From Fratercula arctica (lineage: Eukaryota > Chordata > Aves > Charadriiformes > Alcidae): a stretch of 64,000 nt of DNA. This document shows positions 24,401 through 36,400 of this stretch, in pieces. How positions within the stretch are numbered: position 1 is the first letter of the stretch; every line of letters begins with the position of its first letter. Where the stretch lies: contig CANTUZ010000006.1 in the NCBI GenBank assembly GCA_947846985.1, forward strand, positions 47,535,207 through 47,599,206. The letters are read 5' to 3'. Made by a program: the position numbers and the translations under genes. Below the pieces are notes generated by a model that searched no databases, was not told the origin of the DNA, and saw nothing but the letters and a program-made list of their open reading frames with translations.

Positions 24401-27400
24401 TGAGGTTGTTCTTTTCCCAGTAACACGAGTAAGTGCTCGGGGCTCGGCGCTGGCTCTTCCAGGGCTGTGTTTTTATCACTCGATTAGACCAGGCTGGACT
24501 GATGCTTTTCTGTCTTCTTCACGGTTGTGCTTCTGCCAAGCCAGTGGAGAGACAATTTATTCCTGAGTGTCCTGATGAAAAGCAAAGGAGCTGTGTACGC
24601 TTTCTCGTTTCTCTGAATTTCTATCAGGTAATTTTTGTGCAGAATTGGCCTGTTTCAGTAACCCATTAGGGAACACTAATTCAGTGCATTTCCATTTGCA
24701 GCAGTAATGGTGTATTAATTTAAAAACAAGGAATGTTGGTGTGGTTTTTTTTTTTTCCCCCCATGTACTTTATTCCGTACCCAGTGAAACGCGGAGATCT
24801 CAAATGCTCATTCCTGAATTGAACCACATAAATATTTGTGTTGCAGAGTCCCGAATGTTCTGGTGCTGACATCTCTGAATACAGATTGGAGTGGGGAGAA
24901 GACGAGGAATCTCTACAACTTGTGTATAACGGCACAGATACCTGTTTTGAAATAAGTGACTTGTCAGCGGCAGCGCATTACTGCTGTAGGCTCCAGGTAT
25001 GGGACTCGGGAGCTTTCGCGTGCCTTGCAATCCGAGATGTAAACAGAGTTTCCTTCCACTGTGTCTTTAGTTTTATCATTAGCCACTGTGAAGTTACGTG
25101 CTCTGTAAGTCAGAAGGAATTTATACATTTGTTTTAAATAATGCAGGCTGTTGCTGTATAACCAAAGAGTTTAGATTCTGCATGATTGAAAGTGATAAAC
25201 AGGGGGGTTGGTAAAAACTGCTCTTATGTCTCATGTGGTTTATTTTCAGTGAAAATGATTTAAACAGCCACCTTGCCCTCTGATATTAAACCAAAATGAT
25301 AATGTTTTAGACAATTTTTTAAAAAAAATAATTTTTTTTCTCGGTAATGAGATGCAAACAACATCTGCCTCCCAACTGGATGGTGAAGATTCCCCGAGCT
25401 TAAATAATGAACTCCAACGTGTTTCATTTATCAAATAAAGCAAACCAGCTGAGTAGATTCCTGTGTTTGTAGGAGATGGTAGGGGCCAGAAAGTGAGTTC
25501 TCATCTTTACCTTTTGTCTCTTAGATTTGTAGGATTGGCTCTCATATATAGTCTCTATATGATTTCTTTTTCTCTGATCTCTTTCTTTCCTTTCTTTTTC
25601 AGTAAAAAGTGTCAGTTAACATATATATTTCTTATATACGAAAATAAAAATACAGCACTATTTCTCCTTTATGTCTACTGAAAAATAAGTGGACAGCAAA
25701 GTCAGTGGGAGTGAAGTAAAAGTATTTTTGCCCAAAATACTCTTCCGCAAGATTTATTTGTATGTGAAGACAGAATCCCACCCGTAATCCAACCAAAAAG
25801 TTCACGTACCCACCCAGCTGGCAACGTGTGGGACCACCCAGGCTTGTTTCTTTGATCAAGGACAACATGCTTCTGTCAAGTGTTTCCTTCTTATTTTTTT
25901 TTTTAAACATTGCCTTTTTTTTTTTTAATTTTTTTTTTTTTTTTAAATTTTATTTTTACGGAGTAGCTTTCGAGCAGCTGGCCGGCAGCCAAGGAGCCAG
26001 GGCCCCACACCTCTAAGTACACTCAACTGTGTTTTGTGAGTGGGTCATACCTTGCGCCGGCACCGTTGGGTGAGGCGAATGGAAAAGAGCGTGTGTGAGT
26101 GGCTTGGAAGTGTGAGCCAGAAAGTGGCCGCTTGTTTGCACAAGAGGGGAAAATAAAAAAAAAAAAAAAAAAAAAAGAGTTCAGCATCCGTGGGGCAGGG
26201 AGGGAGAGCGTGAGAGCGCTCCTGCGGGGAGCTCGAGGAGATTTTCATCTTAAAAATGGAAACAGCCAGCTGGATGGCATCCTTGATTTCAAGCGGGCGT
26301 TCATTCTAAACTCCCTGCCACGAAAGCGTCGCACAAATCTGCTCAGGTTTTAACACAGCCAACGTAACTTAATTCATAGGCAGAAGTTAAATGAAATGGC
26401 ACAGCAGCACTAAGACGTTTTATTGAAGTCCATCCGTGACCCATGCGTTCTAGAGGGCTTCATCCTCTAGATCTGGTCTGTGTATTATATGGAGAAAAAA
26501 AACTGAGTATGTCTAGCAGACAAAGAAGGAAAGTTAAATAGTTTCAGAAATTTTAGTCTTTTTTTTTAAAAAAAAAGGAGAGAATAATAGCTATTTTTCT
26601 TATCTGTTAGCAACTTTAACAGAAAAATGTTTCTTTTACTTTTTAAAAATAAAGATTGCCCAAACCACATTTACTCTGCCTTCTAATAAACACACAGTAT
26701 TGCTATCTCAATCTACAGTAACTCAATAAAAAGCGAGAATTGAGGAATCAGGCATATATAACTGCAGGGCACACAATTTGTCTTTACTGTTGCTCAACTT
26801 TGTTTCCCCTGTAATGAATATTCCTGAAAACAATTGTGGCTTTTGCAAAGGGAAATATTGTGTCATTTTGGAAGGGGGGAGGTATCTAGGAAGCAAAGAA
26901 TGAAATTCCTATCAGTTATGATGATGAGATTGTCCAATAACGGTTAAAAGCACCGCTAAAAATAAATTGCTTGGAGCAAGACAGAGATTGCCAAACACTG
27001 GTTTAGAGGCAAGACAAATAATTTCATTGTCAGACCACAAAACAAGGCTCACTTCTAACAGCTCTAGGAGCGCTTCGCTAAATAGAAGATGTCCCTGGAG
27101 CAGGATTTGTTTTGAAGGGCTTTTTAAAGGCTGACAAATCTAACTTTATTATCTCTTTCTTCAATGGAACAAAATGCCTCCTGGAAAAACAGAAACACGG
27201 CTTTGTGTTTGTATTATGCATAACAGAAATAACTTATTCGCTACAGCTAAGCGTAGATAAGAAATCATAAATTGTTTGACGTGTCCTTTCCCTGCCATCA
27301 TAGTCCTATTGGCAGCATTGTAAACCCAGCTTTTATAATTAATTGCGATCTGTTGGCAGACTCTGAGCTCACTTTTCCAAATGCAAAGGAAATGTGGATG

Positions 27401-30400
27401 GTGGACGATGCTGGGCAATCTCAAAAGCTGCTTTTGAAGGTCTGGACCTCCTGTAGCTCAGCCGGTGCCATCATATGCTATCGCAAGCTCCCCACGTACC
27501 TCGTGGGCTAGCAGCAGGCTGGGCTGTATCAGGAAGAACCCAGCTGGCAGATCGAGGGAAGGTGGCATTGCCCATTATGTGCCATTCAGGAGAACCTGGA
27601 ATACTGTGTCCAATTTTGCTCCAGGCGAAGGTTGAAATAGAGATGTTCAGATGAGATATAAAGAAAAAAGTTATCACTGTGCAGGCGATTAAGGGTTGTA
27701 ACAGTGGTCCAGAGGGGCTGTGAAGTCTCCATCCTTGGAATTTTTCAAGACCCAACTGGACAAAAGCCTGGGCAACGTGGTCTGTGTTCAGCTTTGACCC
27801 TTCTTGGAGTAGCAGGTTGGACTAGATAGAATCACAGAATGGTTTGGGTTGGAAGGGACCTTAAAGCCCATCCAGTGCCACCCCCTGCCCTGGGCAGGGA
27901 CACCTCCCACCAGACCAGGGTGCTCCAAGCCCCGTCCAACCTGGCCTTGAACCCCTCCAGGGATGGGGCAGCCACAGCTTCTCTGGGCAACCTGGGCCAG
28001 GGGCTCACCACCCTCACAGCAAAGAATTTCTTCCTAATATCCAATCTAAATCTCCCTTCTCCCAGTTTGAAGCCATTACCCCTCATCCTGTCACTACATG
28101 CCCTTGTAAAAAGTCCCTCCCCAGCTTTCTTGTAGGCCCCCTTCAGATACTGGAAAGCTGCAATAAGGTCTCCCCGGAGCCTTCTCTTCTCCAGGCTGAA
28201 CCCCCCCAACTCTCTCAGCCTGTCCTATGTGTCCAAAGGTCCCTTCCAGCTGTTGTGGCTCTGTGATTGCATGCACAGGAGCTTCTAATAATCCTGGGGA
28301 GGTAACGTGAGTCGTTTCCTAGGCCGGTCCAGTGCAATGCGTACAGCATTTCCCACTGACAGAGCATCAACTGCTAAAAACCCGGGTCTGTACAATTGTG
28401 CGATGTCGAGCTTGCAAAGACAACGGCAGCTGTAATTAATGGGCAGAAGTGGGCCAGATCTTGAAACTTGGTTTCCGCTGGGATCCTGGATCTCTGAGTC
28501 AAGATGAGAAGCTTGATAATTGGTTGCTCTCCTCCCTTGTGGAAAACGGGGAGCTATGCGCTTTGGGGTTTGCTAGCGATTTGGGACTTCTGGGCAAATC
28601 TGAGTCATAGACTCAAGGCCATGCTGGGTTCCTGTATTCTTGTATCAGAAACTTTTCAGCATGAAATTAGCTATTCATCCTCTGAGCTGGGAACCAGCAT
28701 AGCTCTCGGCGAGCCGAATGTCCCTCATGTCTAGGGGTACCCTGCTCACATAAAACATCTGATCTTGCGCTCCGCAGTGTACTGAGGATTTTATAAATGC
28801 CAGTTCAACAATTTCGGGTAGCCAATTTGCTGAACAACGTGATGTCACCTGTCTCTGACAGCATGGTGACCGTGACATTTTCCCTTGCTAAACAAAGTTT
28901 GCTGCTGATGAAAAGGTTACTGTTAAGTTTGATTAAATGGCTATTAGGGAAAAGAGAAACATTCTCCAATTTATCGGAGAGATACTCCTGAGTAACAAAG
29001 GAAGATATTAACTGCTCTAGTGTAGGTAGGGGTATGAGTTGATAGAGGGCCTGGATCATGCTTTAGAGAATAAGTCAATGGTGTGTATTCTCTGAAGAAT
29101 CCATGCGACTCTTCCAGGCTGCACAGTTCATTATTACGATCTGGATAGACACATGAAAGAACATTTATCCTGTAAAAATTTATTTATTTATTTATTATTT
29201 AATACATAGGCTATTAACCAGGCAGGAGCTGGACCCTACAGTGAGCTGGTGACCTGCAGGATCCCCGCGTCTGTGCCCGACGCTGTCTCTGCCCTCTCCG
29301 TGCTGGAGGATGAGCACCTGGATGCCTCCCAGTTCTCACCCTCCGTGTGCCTTGTCCTGACCTGGGAGGAACCGTGCAATAACGGAGCTGAGATTACGTC
29401 ATACAACATCGACCTGGGTGACGTCAGCATTCCCGTAGGAAATGTTACGAGTTATGTTATCAATGATCTGCTCCCAGAAACCTCATACCGGTGAGTACCG
29501 TCTTTTTTTGGTGTGGTGCAGGGCACCCGGGATGAGATCACACAGCTTAATTTTCACTTGGGAAATGGTTATGGCATATAGAGTAAGGAAAAAAAACCCA
29601 AAACACCAAAACACACACAAAACCAGCTAGGGAGCATAGAAATCTGCAGTAATTCCTTTATGGAATAAATTGCGGTATTTCGTGTTCAAATACTGCTCCC
29701 CACACCTCCCTTCTTCCTCTTCCTCCTCTCCTTCCATTATGTCTGATCTTTCCTTCTTTTTAAGTTGCTCTGCTATGGCAAGGTTGCACCAGTAGGTAAA
29801 TAAATTTTAAAAATGGGAAATAACTAAAATTAGAATGTGACATCTCGTGTTTTTTCAGATGCTTAGCACTACTGTTCCAGGGGTTTTTATCATTAACGGT
29901 ATTGATCCCTGTGAGAGGACAGCAATTTGCACGCAGCGAACTTTTATTTGTACAGCTAGAGCTATTTTTTTATTCCAGCATATGGAGATTAATTAAAAGA
30001 TAATCTGAATTTAAAAACCATTTCTTTATATGGGTTCAGATTCTAAATTTCTAAGTGGCATTGCCAAAATTTTATTGTTATTTTACTGTTCAGGCTGATA
30101 CGGTTTTTTCCTAATTGCTAATGGAAACCAAAAAAATATGGTTCCATGCAGGCAATGAACAGCAATACAGCCGAAGATGTGACAAAAGAGAATCTATTTT
30201 AAGTACTGTTCTAATAAAACCTGAAATGTGATTGCGCAGTTGTAAAATCAGACGTGGTACAGACCTACTATAACGCTTTCCTTTTTTTTCCTTTGTATTC
30301 AGGGTCACAATCCTACAGGTCTTGTAGAGTTTAAATGGAAAGTTTATTTCTCAAAGTTTATCATGTACCAAAGAAAGAGAACTTCTCGTAGCAAGTGTAC

Positions 30401-33400
30401 AAATATGTAGACCAGAAGTTATTTAAAGCAAGGCACGTATATTGCTTATGGTGTCTAGTGCACTGATTCCTGATCTTTGCCGAGAATATCTAGGCTTTAA
30501 AACCGCGTAGTAAAAAAAAAAAGATGTAGGTTTATATATATATACATATATATATATATATCTGTATATATATCCCTCTGACAATCTGAAAAAAGAAGGT
30601 GAAATAGGAATTTGGTGATTCGGAACCCCTCCATTCCAGATTACTCAAACCCAGGAGATGTGACTACGTTATTGCTGTCTCCAGTTCTTCAGTGGCTTGT
30701 GACACTGGGATCTTTTATGGCAAAGGCAGTAATGAAATACAAGTTTTTTCTTCTACTGTTTATTGAAGATCCTAGTTTTGTGGTCAGTTTAAGCTAGCCT
30801 TGCTGTCAAAGGAAGCCTCTTCTTCCCTCCTTGTATTGTCCCCTCCTTTGTGCTGGCAAAGTGCTATCACACCATTCCAGACTGGGATAACTGGTCGTCT
30901 TGAAAACTAATAGTATTTTTTACCTTGTAAACGGGTAGAGAGAAAAGAAGGGGTGGAAGAGGATAAGACCACCTCTTGTAGCAGACCTGCTGGCCTAAGC
31001 TAGTTTAAGGTGTTCGTGAAAATACTTGAAGCACGTGAATAAAGCTGCACAAGGGTTTGAGCCAGTTCAGGTTGCTCATTCTTCTGACCTTCCTCCATCT
31101 CCATGTTCTCCCACGTTTCTCACTCTCTGACTTGCATCAAGGCTGGTGCCTGTGTGATCTTACTCTAAGCCAGACCAGGGAACCCGACTGATGGAAGGTT
31201 AATCAAAAACCCAGTAAAACTAACAAGAAGTGGAAGAGTTTGTTTATTGACTGGCTACCCAGCTGTGGAACTGCATCATCTTTGGGCAGTCTCATACTCT
31301 CTGGTTTCTCCTCGGACATTCAATCAAGAGTCCAAACAGCTAAAGCAAAATGAAGAGCTTTGAGCAACGCAGTCAAAACAGCCAGAATAAACCATCTGCG
31401 TTCTTCAGTCTCTTTTTTAGCTGGTTCTTGGTTGTCTACAGCTTCCTTATGTGAAATGTCCTTGTCTTCAAAGCCTGGAAATGCCAATACAGAATGAAAG
31501 GATGGGCAGGACACTACTCTCTGTTATCATGCTGCATTCTTGGCTGTGAAGCTCTTACTCCTCCTGCCATGAAAAGTGTTGTTACACTAAGATCATACCG
31601 GATTTTTTTAGGGGTGGTTTTTTTTTTTTTTTGCATTCTTATTTCATTTTTTTGTAAAAAGCACCATATTAAATCACGTATTTTTAGTCAGGGAATCTGC
31701 TTGTCTCTGATCGAAATGAAAAGGCTAAAACACTATTCTAAATATTGTTGCAAAACTGAGTTCCTACCCCAAAAAAATAATTATTGCGAAGAGCACAAAC
31801 CAGTGGATGACTAATCAGAAGTAATAATATATGAAAGCTCATTTCTTTAATTAAACAAGAGAAAGAAACTCCTAAATCTTGCATCTCGTGCCTATGGGGG
31901 AACACAAGTGACTGCAGTTGTTGCAAAAGCGCCTCATCTATGGTTTTGAAGTATTTTTCTGCTAATAAAAATAGACTTGATGAACTGTTTTTGCTATCGA
32001 TCGTTAACTCTTTCATTGATATTTCTTCTTCAAGCCTGTCTTGACACCCATCTTTCATCAGGGAACGTCTGTGCTCTGATAAATGTATCCGTAAGAAACA
32101 TGTTTATCAAGCTGTAGGCCAAAAGGTGGTGGGTTTTTTGTCCTCCCCGTTTTAATGGAAGAGTGTTTCAGAACATCACTGATCTCCTCCTCTAAGTTTG
32201 TTCGCCAATGGTTTTTCTTTGCGTGTCAACTTTGTTTAACTCAACTAGCTCTTCTCTCTCTCGAGTGTTTATTCCCTGCTGTGTTTAAAAGCAGTGAATG
32301 TGTTTTCTTCCAGGCCTTGTTTTTCCTAGACTAAACAAACCAAGCGCTACTAGGTTTGAGACTCTGAACCCTCCTGCCAAAGTTGCAGCAAAATTTGAAG
32401 TAAATCAGCAAAGGGCTTATATGTTTTAGTTGCATTGGAGTTTCACTGTCAATGTTTTTGTTTGTGGGAACCCAAAATTGAAAGCAAATCTTGCTATTTA
32501 CAAATCCACCAAGCCCAAAATCGGCAAGGAACGTTGTTTTGGATAGCGGTGTGATTCTAACAGCGTGTCTACGTGTGTCCACCCCGTTGGACTTGTTTTC
32601 TTAAGTTTGGCATTGCTCCGCTGCTTCCAGCTTCTGTGTGGGAACGGCCAGAGATGAGCAACTTAAGTACACGCTGAGCAAGCTCCAGGCTTTTTGCGGA
32701 GGTGGCCTCAAAGCTGACAAGTTCGATGGTTTCTGTGTTGAGTAGCAAATCCAGCCAGGATGCCACAAGAAGGATTTAAATCCCAAAATTCATTCAAGGC
32801 AGGAGGAACTGGGGCATGCCTCTGCCGTGGAGCTAATGGCCAGCGTAGGGCTGGTTTCAAGAGGACTTCTCCAGTGTCAGACACAGACCAGGGTTCCTGT
32901 TGCAAAAAGCAGATGCCTCACAAAAGCAGTGTGTAAACATGACTGCTGGCGAGCAGCTGCAGAAATATGTCTGCGAGTTCTGCTGCCTTTCCGTGTTACT
33001 GACATAGCCACGGAGCTCCGATCTTAGGGGAATTACACTTGGGCTGGTTTTCTCTGAACTGATGTAACTAGAAGTGAGTTAATAAATAGCCCACACTAAA
33101 TAAGTATTCAACAGTAATAGAAATACCAATTTTCTGTTATATGCCGTTCCCAAGCTTTGCTCAACGCTTTCTGTAGTTAATTGTGCCGAGCTGTTGAGAT
33201 ACTTCACCGCAAAACAACTTCCGATTTTTAAGAATGTTTATTTTCCTCCAAAGTTACATAGTTTGCAGAAATACATAATAGCCTTATTAAATTTTAATAG
33301 CAAAACTTAATTTTAATTTGGTTTAGGAATAAAAATAGTAGACATCTTAAGTTTCTAAACTGTATCGAGGGAAAGATCTTCCAAGATGAAGAGAGAGGAA

Positions 33401-36400
33401 TGCACATGGATGATCAGGTTAGCAGTGCTTAAGTGGGTTATAAAATAAAATTTATGCTTCAAAGTGTAAAACTAAGTCTTGCTCCGGCCCCAGAAGGGTG
33501 CAGTCTGAGTTGGGGATCTGTGGTACTGGTTGTTCTGGAGGCCGTGTGTGATAACTCCATCGTGTTCAGGCTGATGATGACGGTGGAGCATCCCGTGTCT
33601 CCTCCCTTTTGAAGTCCGTGGCATTTTTAACTCCCACAGGTTTCCACCAGCCGCCCGTATTGCGGCCGGGGGCATTCCACTTATGGGAACTAGCGAATCA
33701 AACTCTTCTCATGTCAGACTCTAAGATTAATTCAAAAGTGATTTTTCAGTTTGTTGGACTACTATACAAAGGATTTTGTGACCCAACTGAAAATAGCATC
33801 CTGTTTAGTGTGTTTATTTTCCTGGGTCAAGGATCTTATAAGATAGAATGGTCTGTTAAAGGTCTTTTAATGGTTTCTAAATTTGCCTAGTCTGTTTTAT
33901 GTTTTTCCTAAATATTTAAAAGATGCAGTAGGAAAATGTGAGAATGAATAGAAATATTATTGGTCTGCAGAATTAGGTATTACCCCTAAATATAATCTTT
34001 ACCTTTTCAAAAAACTCACTTTCAAATTGTGATTGTAAGATTTTAAAAGCCACCTTTCCAAGATGGTGTTTGGGGTGTTTTAACTTAGAAACCATTAGTG
34101 AAAAAGTTGAAAGGAATTCAGGAAGTGGTCCTATTGCACGTATTTCTACATGTCTATATACTAATTCTAAACAGAAATAAAAACGTTAATCAGAAATTGA
34201 TTTTTCCCAGTATCAGTTCTGTAAACAGTATCGGGTTTCCACTGAAGTGTGGAAGTTATGTTAATCAGAAATTGATTTCCCCCCCCCCCAGTATCAGTTC
34301 TGTAAACAGTAATGGGTTTCCACTTAATTGTGGAAGTTATCTTACCCACTATGGCTGGAGGAGCTCAGAGTGCCCCAGGCTGGGACAGGGATGTGAGAAA
34401 GGGCCTGAGCTGGAGCAGAGATGCTACGGCACAAGGTGTTCTCCCACCACCATCTCCTCCAGGTGGTCTTCCTTTCTCCCCTTCCTTCTCCCCTTCCCGG
34501 TGGACATTTCCAAGGCCTAATACCCCTTGAGGAAACGCTGCTGTGGGTCAGAGGGAGGCGAGAGCTGGGGCTGGGTTACACCTCCATGTGCCCAGAAAAC
34601 CAGAACCGGTTGGTCGTGGGTGTCTGCCGAAGCTCAGGACCTCGGAATGATAGTAGTGATTTACAGGGAGTTTGGTGGTGGTGTCGTCAGCAGGAAGAGG
34701 TCAGCCACATCCAGCCACGTTAAGAGTCGTAGAATCATAGAATGGCCTGGGTTGGAAGGGACCTTTCAGATCGCTGAGTCCAACCATCAACCTAAAACTG
34801 ACAAAAACCATCACTAAACCATGTCCCTCAGCACCACGTCTGCCCGTCTTTTAAATACCCCCAGGGATGGTGCCTCAACCACTTCCCTGGGCAGCCTGTT
34901 ACAATGCTTAATAACCCTTTCAGTGTAAAAATTTTTCCTAATATCCATCCCAAACCTCCCCTGGCGCAACTTGAGGCTGTTTCTTCTTGTCCTATTGCCT
35001 GTTCCTTGGGAGAAGAGCCCGACCCCCCCTGGCTGCCCCCTCCTTTCAGGGAGCTGTAGGGAGCGAGAAGGTCTCCCCTCAGCCCCCTTTTCTCCAGGCT
35101 GAGCACCCCCAGCTCCCTCAGCCGCTCCTCACAGCACTTGTGCTCCAGAGCCCTCACCAGCTCCGTTGCCCTTCTCTGGACACGCTCCAGCACCTCCATG
35201 TCTTTGTTGTGGTGAGGGGCCCAAAACTGGACACAGCCCTCGAGGTGGGGCCTCACCAGTGCCTCACCCATCAAGTAAATCAATTCTTGCTTTCCTGGTA
35301 CCCTCGTTCGTCTGGGAAGATGCCTGTCTCTATTTTAAGGCTTAAGAGTTTCCTCAGAAACTCCAGCGTCAGAAGCGGCGGGGGGGGGCGGGGAGCTGTG
35401 CGTGTTTGTGTGGTCGGAAGGTGGGAGCAGCCACACCGTGCGGCAGATGGGAGCAGCATCAGACGAGAGGAGCGGGAGAGGCGCTTTTTTTTTTTTACCT
35501 TGTGCAAAAACCTGGCGAGGGGAAGACCAAGTAAATGCAGATGTATGTTTGTGCACATATCTAAAAAGCGCATCTATCGGCTTCTGCTTCGGGAGCGTGG
35601 TATTTGAGAGAGATTCGCTTCAATCACTGCTTGTTTTCAAGCGCGGTAGCTGCCATTTGGAAATGAGTTAAAGTCGCGATGCGTGAGGACAGGGGAGGCT
35701 TTGTTGTTACTGGGACTTAGAATAATACAAAATAAAACGCACCAAGACAAGGCTGTGTGCTCTAGAGCGTGTTGCTGTAATCGATCTACAAAAAGGTGGT
35801 AGCATTTTGTAATGTAGCTGTTCCTGTTTATGTGCACGCGCTAACGGGTGACTTGCCAGAATCCAGTGGAAATTCAGGCAATTTTCACTTCTTTTTTTTT
35901 TTTACTGGAAAGACCATTAAATATTAATGTAATGACTTTTCGGTCTGAAGCAAACCAATACCATAATATGAAATAAAATCAATGCCTTTATTAATTACAC
36001 TTCTTAAGATATTAGAGAAGCTTTTAGTTCTTTTTATGTCAAATGCTTGCATGCAGCAGTTGCAGAGGAGGATCCCACTAGAACTTTTCTTCCTACCCGT
36101 CCACCATTTAGGAAGAGGAGGATGAAATCAATGCCGTATCGTGTCTGTAAGGTGGTCAGGATGTGTTTCTTGAAACTAAAAGGAAGGTTAAAGGGGAAAG
36201 TTGGCAGCTCCGCGCCAGGCAATACTTTGCCCTTGTTAATGGCCAGGTCAATAGGCAAAGGTTTAACCGCACGTTCACACTCGACTGTAAACACGGTGCA
36301 TTCCTACAGCATGCAATTACTTTAGCTGCCAAATCAGTAGATAAGGCTCTATTATTTTGCAATTTGTTTATTAATCATTTAACCCTTTTTGTTCTTGAAA

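Larger units (their letters stand above)
19974..24846 (+). other. FNDC3B: Introns W8-W9 and W9-W10
   Basis: These introns are 2183 and 2576 bases. The first carries T-rich runs around 20587-20600, 20924-20936 and 21271-21290. The second carries a sense CR1 at 23838-24256, preceded by a short direct repeat. I see no additional exon. Confidence 0.85.
24997..29209 (+). other. FNDC3B: Intron W10-W11
   Basis: The 4.2-kb intron holds T/A-rich low-complexity DNA at about 25889-25945 and an A-run at 26155-26176. A repeat-free AT-rich block lies at about 26380-27060. A nested CR1 pair occupies 27511-28273. A TTTA repeat sits just before the W11 acceptor (29179-29200). Confidence 0.85.

Noticed and set aside
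35380..35500. GC-rich patch with a run of G's, considered as a promoter or CpG island
   Set aside because: Too short (about 100 bases) and few CpGs beyond the G-run; it lies just upstream of a CR1 in the middle of an intron.
34987..35607. A 206-codon + strand frame, the longest in the window
   Set aside because: Most of it is the antisense of the CR1 at 34727-35272, and the rest runs into low-complexity G- and T-runs. It has no protein features.
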